From Steromphala cineraria (lineage: Eukaryota > Mollusca > Gastropoda > Trochida > Trochidae), in NCBI GenBank assembly GCA_916613615.1, contig OU744726.1, forward strand, positions 59,164,987 to 59,228,986: DNA of 64,000 nucleotides. The letters run 5' to 3'. The position numbers and the translations under genes are program-made. Below, piece after piece: positions 26,301-41,300 of the stretch (position 1 is its first letter; every line of letters begins with the position of its first letter). Under the pieces are notes generated by a model. It saw nothing but the letters and a program-made list of their open reading frames with translations. It was not told where the DNA came from and did not search any database.

Positions 26301-29300
26301 CTTTTGTCTGATCATATCTCCCAAACTATTTATGCTAGCTTCACCAAACTTCATACACTTATATATGGATTTTCTTCTCTGTGGTTTCTTTGGAAAACAT
26401 AACAAAAATAGTTTTGTCCTCAGTGCATCTCGTAGAATATTCATGATAACTACCTCAAATTTGAAACAAAGATCAACCATTATCTCTAGATGTACCCTTT
26501 TAATTGTAAAACCTATTAATGAATTCGGTATTTGGGTTTAAGTTGAAAGAAGACTTACACAATGACTTACTGTATACTCAACGATCGTACTTTAACCAAT
26601 ATTAATCAGTTTTACTATTTGAAATTCTTTGAACAAAGTGGAGAGCGGGGGTATGTGAGCTTTGCTCGCTTCTTCACTTGTTTTATAAGCAAAATCAGAT
26701 TTGCAAATAAAGCAAATGTCAGTGCTCCTATGTTATAGTTAAATGGAATATTCATAAATACATAGCAATATTTCCTTCTTCAACCTTAATTAGACCACTG
26801 GCCGACAGTAATTTGATCCAAGTGCAAGTAACATCCTCAATTATTGAATATCCACATATAGGTAAATTTAATATATATGTCTAGACATTGGTTCCTGGCT
26901 TAATAATTCATTCCAATTTTCATTTAGCAAATCAAAAAGAATCGGCGTAACTGCTTCTATTTTGATGAATCTTATTTATTATTGAATTTGAGTAATGAGA
27001 ACGTCCTACCTGCAAGTACATTACTGAGGAAATTGATTACTCTGAATATTAAAGGGACAGTCCCATCGGGGTATTGTTTGTGAAACAAAATTCAAGAGGA
27101 TTTTCCATTTTCTACATTTGATGAATCAAATGATTATTTCACACTTAATGTGATAGTAGGGTTAAACTTAAAGCCCCATCCTCATATTTTTGTCTTGAGA
27201 GAAGTTACTTATGCTGAATGCTGCAATATTATCAACAAACAAATTTTGTTATGGAATTACTCTTGATTCATAAAAAAAGACAATGAAATAATTATCAATC
27301 TTTTATGATTTATTTTCTTAAGAATTGAAATTAGTAAATGGTATGAAATTAACATGTTTATAGTGTTTCTATGATGGTATGCTATGAGTAATTTATTGCT
27401 GAAACAGGAGAATAGAAGTAATGTAGTTTCAATTTTCTTTTTCAAGAAATGTGAAATGTGAGACAATACCAATTACAAATGGGACAGATTTAGCAAACTG
27501 GTATTTATCTTAATGTCAGTTGTAATCTTCTACATGAGTAGTTGTCTGGGAAATCTAATTGCTGCAATATATAGATATTCATTATCAGATATTTAGATAT
27601 GGACACTAAGATTCTGTGCAAAATTGTATTCTAGTTTTGACTTAAAGTGACACAGAGCATCTTTCTTAAATTTTTATTAGGTTTTGATAAGCTACGAAAT
27701 ATATAATATGCTGATTGAAGTTCATATCTCATCACTGGACTTGCAAATACATCCATTTATGCATAATATCTCAAAAATGCTTGATTTTATGGAAAAATCA
27801 AGAAAACATCTCAAATACTGTTAATAGTCGAAATTATGCATCCAATTAATCTACCTATTAGTTAAAATACCTAATAAACACTTATCAAATCGAATATATC
27901 TTCCTGTCAGCTTATGACAAGGTTTCAAAATTACGTTTGGCGAATTTGCGCGCGCCACTCGAGCCACATTGTCCGGTTTTCGTTCAAAATCCCGTCTTTG
28001 AATGGCCGTATTTTCGCTCTAATGTGCTGATTGACCTTTAACTTGTTATTTTCAGTAACAGTTAGTGGTTACCGATGTATTAACATCGATTTCAAAATTT
28101 GACATATGTGATCCTATCAACATACTCTGTGTCTCTTTAATTGAAGTATAGCTGTGCAGGCAGAAATTGATATGAATGATAAGGAGTTATTTTATCTTTA
28201 TATTTAAAATACAGTACACAGCCTGACCCCCAAAGCTGACACTACAGAGCAGTACTGCTAACTATTGAAAACTAAAATCTCTCACAACTCGAAAACTGTG
28301 TTATCTACAAATTTGCCATGATTGACTTGCATAGAATTTCATTGTGCTTCTTTTGGGTGCATTTTTTAGTTATCGCCCCTTGAAAGTGGCACATTGTACT
28401 AAGTAACCCTACTTTGAACGCTTATAGAAACAAAATTATTTGAGGCACAGCTTTCGAGTTAACCAAACCTTAATGTCCAATGCCTCAGCTACAACATACA
28501 AAAGTTTCAGCTCTCAGCTGCAAGTATCTTCAGAGGAGAAGATTTTCAAAGGTGCATGGGGTCCTGAAATTTGCAAAAGTGCCAAAAAGCAATATGGCGC
28601 CAAAACCATGTGACCTACGACCTCTCCATGATAGACTTTTTTGCTTAAAATATTTTGCGTTTCTTTAATAACAAATTGCAAGTCTCTATGTGCATTTTGA
28701 AAAAAAGCCCATGTTAATTTTTCGAAATTGGATTCGACCATGACCTTTTATTTGTCAACCGAATTTGCCCAAAAGATAACTAGAGCCCCTTCTCATACAG
28801 GGCTATCAACATGCCAAATTACACTGTAATAGCATAAGCCCTTTTACATAAAATAACAATAAGAATAATATAAAATAACAATAAGGATTCAGCCTAAAAG
28901 GCTGATTCCTTATTAAAGAGATCTCGCTAAAATGAAATCATATATAACTAATTGCAAGACAATGTTTTTTTTCAAAGAAGGTGTTTTAATATGAGATATA
29001 AGATCAAATGAAATCCATTTTCTTACCTGAAATGAATGAAATATGTTCACACAAAAATGGCCGCCAGTGGTGTTTGCTTGATACTCAATACTTTTTTCTA
29101 CGACTGTGGGTGATCAAGTCGAATATAAAACCTTGAATGACCCTCTAATAATAACAAATTTGGCCTAAACTAATGTTAAATGGGAAACATTTGAGAACTT
29201 TTTATTTCAAAGAAACATGCTTCAGCCCCTTTAAAGAAGACATTGCTATTGCAATAAAGGAGTTTATCAAAGATTTTGATTTTCTTCATCTCTCCAACAT

Positions 29301-32300
29301 CAAACATACGTCTTAAAGAAGATGTCTTCAATGTTATTGTAATAAAGAAGTTGTTTATCAATAGAGCTTGGTTTTCCTTCATCTCTGGGATTCTTCAACT
29401 TCTGACATAGCTCTCAAAGAAAATACACCATTTTAACTATGGGTCTGGTTTCTCTCTCAATACAAGATTTCACCCATGTAGCCCTGAGTTAGCCAGTGCC
29501 ACATCTATTATTAGCCAAGTAGTGCTATACCCTGACTAGGACCGCCTGACTGTATCCTGCAAACATTTACATCTAACTGTATCTAAGTGATCCTCTCTGA
29601 TCAGACTAGTTAGTCAGTAGTCACTATATAATCAATCAATCTTTATTCAATACTGAAAGGCCACAGGCCTATAGTACAATTTATAAGAATACAAAATACA
29701 AAAATATATGGCAATCATGTCATGACAATCATAACATATCTAACATTGGGATTTCCTAATGTTCGTGGCATGGTACAGAAACATTGCAAGATTTTTTATT
29801 ACATCATACTTATTACATTTCATTAGGGATGAAAATTTCTCTAAAGAGGGATGAACATAATAAAATTCCTTAAGGTATTGTCTTCTGAGTTTATCATATA
29901 ACGGACACACGAGCAAAAAATGATATTCATTTTCTATAACATTTGTAGTACATGATTTACATAATCTATCTTCTCTTTTCATATTAACATATATAATCCT
30001 TATCAACAAACTGCTCCAGATTAGAACTGGAAGGGAGTTGATACTTTCCTCAACCCAAACTAAAATTCCATACACTAAGGTAGCCCATGTAACATTGTAC
30101 TAGCCAGTTCTGCATCTATTATGATCCCATGTCCTGACCTTATCCTGCATGTAACTGTCTCTGATTGATCGTACAAGCCACTTCCATCAATCCCATCAAC
30201 CAGCTGCTTGAGGTTTACTTTGAGGAAGATAATACTATTCTTACTCCACACACTAAGATTTCACCAAAGTAGTCTTAGTCTTAGCCAGTGTTAACTGTTG
30301 ATAGCCAATTGCATTGTTGTGACCTGACTGATCAACAATACTCTAATTAAAACTGGGAGGGAGATGGTATAATGCTGCCTCCACACAAAATGTCCTAAAT
30401 GTTGCCTATAGTCTACCTCCACATACAATTTCCCCAATGTTGCCTATAGTCTTTACTAAGCCATCGTAAACTACTAGTAGCCAATGCAGTTCTATTGCCT
30501 GCTTTCATGTACATCTATTTGTCCCTAATTGAACCTTTCTGATCACTCAAGTCACTTTCATCATCCCTGTCAACTAACTGCTTTAGATTCAGTTTTGAGG
30601 AAGATGATACATTTCTTGCTAAACAAACCACTATTTCACCAATGGAGTCTTAATTCAGCCACTGTTAACTTCCTGTATTATTAACAAATGCAGTGTTATG
30701 ACCTGACTATACCCAGCTCCCATGTGCATCTAACTGTCTCTGATTGATCCTCTCTGGTCAACATGATACCCCAAATTAAAACTGGGAGAAAGATGGTATT
30801 CTTCCTCCACACACCACAATTTCCCCCAATGTATCCCATGTAGTCTCGACTGACCATTGTTTAAGACCATGCAGTTCTATAGCCTGCTTTCCTGTGCATC
30901 TAACTGTCCCTGATAGAACCTTTCTGATCAACAAATTACACCAAATTAACACTGGTATTATGCTACCTCCACACAATTTCCGAAATGTTGCCCATGAAGT
31001 CTTGACAAAGCCATTGTTTAAGATCATGCAGTTCTATAACCTACTTTCATGTGCATCTAAGTCTCCCTGATTGAACCTTTCTGATCAGTCAAGTCACTTT
31101 CATCATGTCGTTTAACAAACTGCTCCAGATCATTTAAAGGAAGAAGATACCTTCGTTACTGCAAACATTGGTCAAGATTTCATCCATCTACCTTTGAGTT
31201 CCCATTTCTTTTACAACATTTAAGGCCCTTGCAGTATTTTGACCAAACTATAGCAAGCTCCCATGTGCATCTAACTGTCTTTGATTGATCCTCTCTGGTC
31301 AACATGATACTCAAAATTAAAACAGGGAGGAAGATGGTATTCCTCCTCCACACACCACAATTTATCCTATGTAGCCCATGTAGTCTTGTCTGACCATCAA
31401 TTAAAACCAGTTCTATGGCCTGCTTTCTTGTGCATCTAAGTGTCCCTGATTGAACCTTTCTGATCAGTCAAGTCACTTTCATCATGGCGTTTAACAAACT
31501 GCTCCAGATCATATGAAAGGGATACCTTTGTTACTGCAAACATTGGTCAAGAATTCATCCATCTAGCTTTGAGTTCCCATTTCTTCTACTAATATTTAGA
31601 GCCCATGCAGTGTTATGACTTGACTATACCTAGCTCCCATGTGCATCTAACTGTCTCTGATTGATCCTCTCTGGTTAACATGATACCCCAAATTAAAACT
31701 GGGAGGAAGATGGTATTCTTCCTCCACACACCACAATTTCCCCGATGTAGCCCATGTGGTCTTGACTTGCCATTGTTTAAGACTAGAAGCCCATGCAGTT
31801 CTATAGTTCAATAGTCTGGATTGACCATTGTTTCAGACCATGCAGTACTATAGCCTGCTTTCTTATGCATCTAACATGGCCAGATAGAACCTTTCTGATC
31901 AACAAAATACACCAAATTGATACTGGTATAATGCTACCTTCACACACAAGTTCCCCAATGTTGCCTGTATAGTCTTAACTAAGCCATCGTAAACTACATT
32001 GTACTAGTAGCCAATGCAGTTTTATAACCTACTTTCTTATGCATCTAACATTCTGGATAGAACCTTTCTGATCAACAAAATACACCAAATTAATACTGGT
32101 ATAATTCTACCTCCATACACAATTTCCCAAATGTTGCCATTGTTTATTACTAGAAGCCCAGTTCTAACAGTTGTATAACCTACTTTCATTTGCATCTAAC
32201 CGTCCTGATTGAACCTTTCTGATAGGTCAAGTCATTTTCATCATGCCTTTCAAATAACAGCTCCAGATCATTTTGAAGGAAGATGCCTCCTAAATGCACA

Positions 32301-35300
32301 CATTGGTCAAGATTTCATCCATGTAGTCTTGACTTTGCCACAGCCTTGACTATCATTAGCCCGTGCAGTGTTTTGACCTAACAACTTCCTGTATCACGCT
32401 GTATCTGATTGATCCTCTATGATCAGACAAGACATTTCATCATCTTATCAACAAACTGCTCCAGATTCAAACATAGAGGCAGATGATACATTGCAGGCAT
32501 GGATCTGTTGATATGATAAAGACTTGATTGCTATGTTGCTTACACTGGTTATGAATAAAAGATGGCCGGCTGCCGGCTGAATGCATCATTACGGGCTGCC
32601 TCCATCAATAAGAAAGTTTTTTGAAGCAGACGGATTTTATTGTGAAAACATAATCGGGCTGAATGGTGTTACTTGTGGACTGCAAAATTAGCAAATTGTG
32701 AATGGATTGAGGGTGTGGAATGAGGATCATTCTTTGAAGAGGCGATTCTGATGTTGACACGAGTGCCTATTTATCATCCGGTGCTGCCTATATGATGTGA
32801 TATCTATTGATTAAAGGCTTGGATCTCTCAGGCTGATAATAGAGGCATTCACCATGCGCTCATTTTGAAGTGAACTGCATTTGAAGCCAAAGGATTGAAA
32901 ACTAATTTCTCTTCAAACACTACAAATTTGAATTGATCAAGTTTGATTTTCTTGATGTTATTAAATTTCATTGAATTTTTTTGAAAGGAATTTAAAATAA
33001 ATGTTCTTTAAATTGTTGAATTTGATTCAAATCATGTGTGATTATCTGATTATATTTTTTCAACTCTTGTCCCAATGATTAAGCTGAATATTAATGGTTC
33101 CCTGTTATATTTAGTAACCAGAGGATCTTTGATTAAGCATGAAAAGATTAGAAATGCTATCAGAATTGTTAAGATGATATTTATTCATTAGTCCTCAAAA
33201 GGCAATTTCATCACAATTGAAATAATTGTCCTTTGAATGTCCATATTTGTTGATCAATTTTGATATGTGATTTTATAGGGGTTTTGAACATTTCAGTTCA
33301 TTAAGATGTTGTCACTTTCTATCAGTATAAGAGGAACCTTTGAAACAAGATTTTTTTCAATCTTTCACATCAATAGAATTGGAGGAAGGTACGGGTTTTA
33401 GAAAGAAAATGCAATAGTTCACCTGATCACCTTAAAGTAGCACATTTTATGGGGAATATAAGGTGATGTCAGGACAATGCATTTAAACTAAATGGAGCAG
33501 AAATAATTCAAATATAATATGTAAAATTTAGCCATGCGATTCCTTTTTCTTACACAAAATGAATTAAAGGTGTTAACACAAAATGGCCGCTAATGGATTT
33601 TATGTGAATCTTCATACTTTCACATACTTCATACTTCTCTGACTATGGATGACCGGCTTGTGTAATGAGATTTTTGACACCATCAAAATAATACATTTAG
33701 CATTAACGTACAATTATCAGTGAAACATTTAGAAAATTAGATTATAAAAAAAACGTGCTACTGCCCCTTTAACTGCTTCAATGTCTCAAATTCAAGCAGT
33801 CAACTACATCTGCTGCAATGATCTGTTGAACATCATCAACCAATACTTCAAAGTCAATAATGTTAGGTGTTGCTGGATCTTAGATTGTCTAATGCCATAA
33901 TCCAGCCTTGGGTTGAAAGTTTTACCTCAATTTATAACCACAATAGTGTCACTTCAAAGCATAATACTGTCCTTTTTAGGGTGTTACAATTTTTAAAGCA
34001 AAAACATAGAAAGAGGGTTAATTGTCAACCACTGCATAACCATATTGGTATCACATTTTAGTTGGGTGAAATCTCTCATAGCAGCTGGTCATGTAACTGA
34101 GAGAGAAAATATGCAAAGCAATTGTTCCTTGTTATTTTGATTAAATTTGCAAGCCCATGCAGTAGCGTTGTAGGAAAATGAAATATCTTACTACATCTCT
34201 AGCATCATAGATCTTGCTCTGTAATTTTCTTGATTCTTTAATTCATACATAGGTGTCTCTCATATTCATATGTCTTAGAATGTGGAAAAGATGATTGTTC
34301 TGTCAAATATTACTTGTATTTTTGAAATGATGTTAACCCTTTCAACTCAGTGCAAGCCAGAAAACAGGCAAAACATGTATTTAGTAGGGTTAGTTTCCGG
34401 AGCATAACTCTGAAACTACTTGTTCAATCTTCACCAAATTTGATATCCATACTCTTCACATCATCTAGATGTGCCTTTTGAAGGTTTCAAATTCTTTTTG
34501 GGTTTCTATGGCGACAGTTTGATCTTTCTCATTTTGAAGGGTATGTAAGGTTTCATAAATAGAACCAAAACTTACAGTTTGTTGTTTAATAGAAAAAATG
34601 TGGTTTTTATTTGAGTTAAAATAACTATAAAGAATTTTCTAAAACAAAATTCATCTGAAATGGTGTATGGGGGAGACATCTGTTTTTACGAATGAAAACA
34701 CTTTCTAGTTTATCAATAGTCTGAACCTATAATGTAAGTAAAGTTAATGGAAAGCCTCTGTTTAAGGCTGTATATCATGTCAACTCATCTCTAAGGAATG
34801 AGAGCAGAAAGTCGTAAAACTCTTTGGTAAATAGGTACCATGTGACGTTTCTAATTTATCTTGTCCTTTGAAAAATTGTTTGTGTCAGTTTGTTGATCTT
34901 TTTGAAAAAGGCATTCATCAAACTCTCAATCATAATCAAAACATATTATTTGAACTTAGTCATGAATACAAACATTTTTGAAATAATTGCTGCGTGAAAC
35001 TCCCACTCATTATTAAAATATATTATTTAAACTTAGTCATGAATACAAACATTTGGTAATATTAAGCATAAATGTTTTAGGAAAACATATATCCCAATTT
35101 GTGCATTTAATTAAAAAATACTTAGAAAATAGAATTAAAGCCTGTTGCTTTAGTGTCATCTAGGATTCCCCATGAAGATATGAAAAATATGATTTTGAAT
35201 AAGATGTTGACAGTTTTCCTCATCTACTAGGGCCTTGTTTATCCAGATAATGTTACCAGTGATTTACTTTCTCCTAGTTAATCTCTGTCTGCATGTGTGA

Positions 35301-38300
35301 ATAAGCCTATTGTCTGCTCGAAACTTGTGATACTGTATCATAGATGTAGATATTCACAGACCGAGTGAAAGGAATGATTTTCTCGTACCGTTCACCATCT
35401 TGATGTGTTTGTTGCATGCGATCCAGCCATTAGCCACCGACTCAACCATTATTGTTCTAGCACATTGTTTAATGCTACTTTGTTATTGATATAACTATAG
35501 TTTTCAGACTTGCCGTGAACATCAATCATATCGATTTTTTTAACTCTTGAAAAAATGATAAAATCCATTTGTAAAGGACATGGAAATAAAGTAGATGGCA
35601 CTCAGTGAGTAATTTTAGACTTGAAGAGAAGAGTCCCAGTAAAGACTTCATAACGACTGCCTTAAATCGGTCCACAGGGGTTATATAGTAGATTTGCAGG
35701 ATCAAATGCTTTGCATGAAAAAAACTCCCTCACTACAGGGACTGCTCCTGTAATAGAAGATGATAAAAACTGCATTAGATGCAGTGTTCCATGTGAGCAA
35801 GTAGGTCGCTTCTCGAAGCTACGACTGCTAATATGTATGATTTTATGGTGCTATACGGCAGTGATTTTATCTACTGCCTTATTTGTGAAGATATTGATCT
35901 ATTCAGAGACTTTGCAATCCTGTAGGATTATTGATCTGGCGTTGTGGTTTTAGCTCCATATTTGGAATGCTGAGAGGGATCTAGTGATACTGATTTGACT
36001 GAATTTTTCATTTCTTCAAAAATGTCATGAAATGTCTAATTTTGAAAATGATAAGTACCATTTGTTTTGTGAAGACAATTCAAGTATGTGTTATAGATAT
36101 GATTATGAAATGATAATTATATTTGTTAGGCTAGAAGTTTATCAAAGCTATGAAATGCAATGTTTCAATTTATGTAAACTTTGATACAGATATCTTATGT
36201 TTCAAGTAGGCTTAACATCAGCAAATTTCAATTTCAAAGAAGAACAAAATTTTCAGAAAAACGACTTCTGTACTGTTTCCCCAAAATTTGTCAATAAGGT
36301 CCTGACAGTTTATAAGGGTCATTTGTTATTGACAAAGTAGAGATAAAACCATATTGATAATAATAAAAGACATAATTTCTAATGAAAACATTGCTTGTGT
36401 TGCAGATCTGGAGATCCTCAATGGACTGAACTGGACATCAAAGCTGGACAGAGTGTTTGAAGAGAACTATAAGAAGGATCCTGAAATTCTTTGGCAATAC
36501 TTTGGCAGTCAGGCAGGCTTCATGCGCACTTATCCAGGTAAGTCTGTAAACTTGTAGCATCATTTTTAGAAGTCATTTTATTTGCACAAAATCCAGTTAC
36601 CTGCACAAAATCCAGTTACCTGCACAAAATCCAGTTACCTGTTATGTTAACAGCAAGACAGTAACACTTTACTGTTTAGAGCCACCCCATGAGTTGTTTT
36701 TGGTCACATGACAAATTTTTAAAAAAAAATTTGATCAAGAAATATCAACTGGTTGTAAAGTGACAATAGGAAGGTTTTTGGTTGGGAGTTTGATTGAAAC
36801 GGGACAATGACGCCCATAAATAAGTGAAACGCTGTTTTGGAATGTTATCGAAACACAGTCAGAATGACAGTTACGTTTTGATACTGTTACCTGTATTCAA
36901 ATAAATTGGATATGCGAATTTGGCTTATGCGAACATATATGACTGTTTTAAGACTTTCATTGAAAACAAGTATTTATTGTATAATTGCCATTTTGTGTCA
37001 GATGCTTTGAATTTATATAATGAAGTGTGCTGTATACTTTTGTATCAAAGCAAAACAATTAATAGAGAAAATCACGGTGTGGCTTTTTGATATCTGTACT
37101 TCGCTGAGAATATTCTTGCTCCTTTCCATCTGATGAAGAAGTAAGAATATCCCCTGAAATGAAGTGTTTTAGTAATAAAGAAGTTATGCTTGCTGTTCTC
37201 TTGTATACTAGCTCTAAATGCACTAAAAGATTTTCTAAAAAAGTTACATTTGATAAGTCATTTTAAAAAAATGTATTCATTTGAATGATGAATTAGCATC
37301 ATTAACAATTGGACAAGCTAGTTCTTATGTTTACCCCTAAAAATTCCTTGTAATAATTTCCATGGACATTTGAAAAAACAAATTATGCTTTGTACATAAC
37401 AAAGTTGATTCAAGATGAACAGAAAGGCATTTATATGCATATTGCCACTTGATAAATGTTCTGCTTCGAAACAATTTGAGTATAATGTGTACAATATACA
37501 ATGAGAAGATGTACATCATTTAACAAATGCGTAAATATTGCATAGATATTAAATGATTAATAATTTTGCATCTTTGAAAATGAATTGATCCTGCACTTGT
37601 GAAGATCACAACTTGCTTAAGACATTTTCACTAAATATTTTGTTAATGATTGATGTCCAATGATTTTCTTCCATTCTGTGTACAAACAATGTACGTTATC
37701 TACTGGTACTTATCAAGTTGTCAAAAAATCAACAAAAAATTACCTTCATGTTTCATCTGTGTTGTGTAGTTATGATGTACTAATATTATCATTTCTATAA
37801 ACTGGTGTGTCCCCTTGAATTTGATTAATATTGTTTAAAGGGGCAGTAACATGTTTTTAGGGGAATATGAGGTGACATCAGGAAAATGAAAATTCATGGT
37901 TCCAATTGAAATACAATGTATTTAAACTAAATGGAACAGTAATAATTCAAATATATAATTTTAAGTTTAGCCATGCGATTCCATTTTCTAACACAAACTG
38001 AATTAAAGGTGTTCACACAAAATGGCCGCCAATGGATTTTATTTGAAACTTTATACTTTGTCCTCTGACTGTGGATGCTTGCTTTGTGTTATGAGATTTT
38101 TGACACTTTCAAAATAATACATGTAGCATAAACGTACAATTATCAGTGAAAGCTTTAAAATTTACAATTTTCAAAAAACATGCTACTGCCCCTTTAAGAT
38201 ATGAAATGAATGGCAATGTTGAAACAAGATTTAGCACTCAATTCATGTATCAGCGTCAAACTGGCTGTTTTATACTGGTAATGATTAATGAATATGTTTA

Positions 38301-41300
38301 ACATGTAAAAACTTTGTTTCCAATTTTAAAAATAAACTTGATCTATCGTGCCTGTCAAGATCTGTGACAGATGAGAGTTATCGTGAGATGTAATATGGAT
38401 TTTCTGCTGCGATATGAGTGTTCTTCAGGAAATCGTAACAAGATGCGTTGTTAAGTGGTAAAAATAGAAGATCTAAAGTTTCTATCACACTGAGATTTCG
38501 GAGTCGATTTTTATATTAATGAAGAGAGGAGTATCACCTTCAATCATAACTCATATCCACAGCTAAAAATGGCCAGAAATATATTGATTTGCAGGTTTTA
38601 CGTTTGTCTGATGAAGGGGGTCTAACCTTAAAAACATGTAACTGCAAAATTCAGCCCCTCCTGTTTCTTCGGCGGCTGACTTCATGGGTTGATGATGGTT
38701 ATCCCCCTCTTTTTTTAATAACTACCAACTTTTGTTGGTACCATCTCTGCAACCTTAAGTGGATCCTCATGCTGTCATCCCTACCAGAACTTTTTTTAGA
38801 CAGGACGTCAAGCGCCTCATAAAACATTGTTAACGTTTCTTATGTGCCAGTATTGTATTAGTGCATCATGTTCACTTGAATTTTAGACGATTTTATATAT
38901 CTGGGTTTTTTTTCTTTCAGCCAGTGCCTGGGAAACTCGAGGTCCAGTTGATCTGTATGATGTTAGACGACAGTCATGGTTAGTATGCAAGATGGGAAAG
39001 AAAGACAATATTTCTGGATAACAGCCTTGAATTCAGTAACACGAAATTTCCCGGGTTGTCCGTGAGCGCTCTTGGACACTCAATAGCAAAAGAAGGATAC
39101 CCACCGCGAACAACGTGTTACTGAACGCAAGGCTGGTTTATTGTTAAGTCATGGTGTTTCGAAGTATATTCTTTCCCCTTAGTCTCAGGGTTGGGGTGAA
39201 GAACCTATGAAATACAAAAATGCTGTAAAGTACTGCAAAGAAAACATTGAAAATTTTGAGAATACACATATTCATTATTCTCAATAACACTCCCCATGAT
39301 GCAGTCAGCACATTTGTCCCAAACAAGGAAACCTTGTGATTTCAACACTAAATAAGTTTTTATCTAGGAATCTTGCATTCTCTTCCCCCAGGGCAGCTCA
39401 GTTGAATAACTCTGATCTAGCCTCTGTTCCGATTAGCAAAAATCCTGGGTTCAGGCTGATTGTCTTAGCGTAAAAAAAAGTGCAACACAAGATAACTCCA
39501 TTATTTGCAGCCAATGAAAACATGTCTTGGATACCTTTGTTTGTGAGCATCCTTTATGGTCCTATAGAGACATGGAAATTATCATACCTAGGAATGGGAA
39601 GCTCACTGTTCTTATACACTGATCATGTACACTGTTCTCTTGTCATTGCCTTTCGCAGGAATATGTATTCATGCTCTTAATTTGAATTTCATAAATGTTC
39701 TTTTTCATTTCCCTCAAGTAGATTGTTTGTTGATTATATGACTGCTTACTTTTGTTGTACAGGTATACTCAAGGCTCCAGTTCCCCCAAAGACATGATGA
39801 TACTGATAGATACGTAAGTACACTCATTTGTTTCCAGAATACTTATAAACAAATATGATTTTACACTACCAGTGGACAAAAAATCAAATTAATTAAATAT
39901 ATAATTGAGTAAATACAGATCAGGGTTGATCAATTACAAGTGTTGTCCCTACTAGGTTCAAAGAAAGGCTTCATGACCTTGAAGAAAAAAATCATAGAAA
40001 GAGGGCAAGATATGATTGCATACCTAATTAATTTCATGAGATACTATACAATATCCTTAAAAAGAGAAAATGAAATATGCAGACGATAAAACTATAAGCA
40101 TCTCAATTAGCCATATCAGGGATTGGGAACGACATCTTTGACAATGGGCCATTTTCAGGCTTTTCAGTATTTTTATGCCCCCGAATCGGAGATTCCGGGG
40201 GTATATTGTTTTTCACCTGTCCGTCTGTCCGTCCGTCTGTCCGTTTGTCCACAAAAACTTTAACCTTGGTCATAACTTTTGATTGGTCAGAGCTAGGTCT
40301 TTGATACTTGACATATGGATCCCTTGTGATGAGACCTTTCAGATGACACCATGACATTTGACCTTGTGACCTTGACCTTGACACAGCGAGCAGGATGCAT
40401 CCGGGGGCATTCGTGTTTCACAAACACATCTTGTTCTAAATTACAAATGGGCCATTGCCTTTACATCAATAGTAAATTAAATTTCAAATTTTTAATGGGA
40501 CATTTTTTCATCCCCTGCCTTTTCCTAATCCCTGCATATGGTAACACAAGTCAGGTGGGTGAGGATTTCAAGACAATGCTAGCCACATTTCAACCGATCA
40601 TGCCAAGATTTCACTCTAGTCTACAGCTTGGTGGCAAGTTCATTGAACCAACCCTCTACTGTCTAATCAATGATTGCTTTTAGCATAACATGTACCTTGC
40701 CTTTAGTCCGAGCCCCAGTTCAATCCAGAGAGTTCATACTAAGATGCTCGTCTCTCTAACCATACAGGAGCGGCAGTACACACGGCCAGGCCCTGCAGCT
40801 TATGAAGGTTGCTGTCAAGTCAATTCTAGACACTCTGGGGGAAAATGATTTTGTTAATATTGCAAAGGTGAGATTGTTCATTAAAGGTATAGATGCAAAC
40901 TTCAAGTTTGATGTTTTTTGAAACATTTTGAAACGTTCACATTGCGAGAAAACAAATGTGCTGTATCATGCTAATTCATTAGCAAAATTAAGAAATAACT
41001 ACTTGATTGATAGAAGATGAGCATATTTACAAATAATTTATAATAAAAGTTGTCAGTTACGACAGCATTTTGTCGTAGTAATGCATTCCACAATCGTAGC
41101 TTCGATGATTGGCTTCATTTCACGATATTTTTATTTTTTGAGCAATACACTTTATTCTTTGTCAAATTGTTAAATCTTGAACAACTGAAATGATATCCTC
41201 ACTAACATATTTGAAATTAAGTGTGAAATTATCATGAAAATCCTTTATAATTGTTAACAGGGAAGTCCTCCTGAATTTTGTTTCCACAAAAAATACACCG

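Larger units (their letters stand above)
20689..36405 (+). other. Intron 5 (15.7 kb), repeat-rich
   Basis: The largest intron in the window. It holds a GC-palindrome element, the 146-bp and 170-bp arrays, a foldback MITE, four TTAA-type MITEs, a LINE remnant and a degenerate repeat field, all listed separately. Between them, 23860-24842, 26690-27048, 27175-27641, 28141-28912, 32521-33431 and 33773-36405 hold no gene I can support. A 21-base poly-A run lies at 24318-24338. A 49-bp sequence is directly repeated near 34930 and 35007 (AACTTAGTCATGAATACAAA is shared). Confidence 0.6.

Noticed and set aside
22040..26680. CRISPR-like array
   Set aside because: Repeats are contiguous 146- and 170-bp units without unique spacers, in an animal intron; these are satellite-type arrays.
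40351..40683. 110-codon + frame
   Set aside because: It starts inside the TGCCCCCG/TGACCTTG repeat and runs into intron sequence; no family resemblance.
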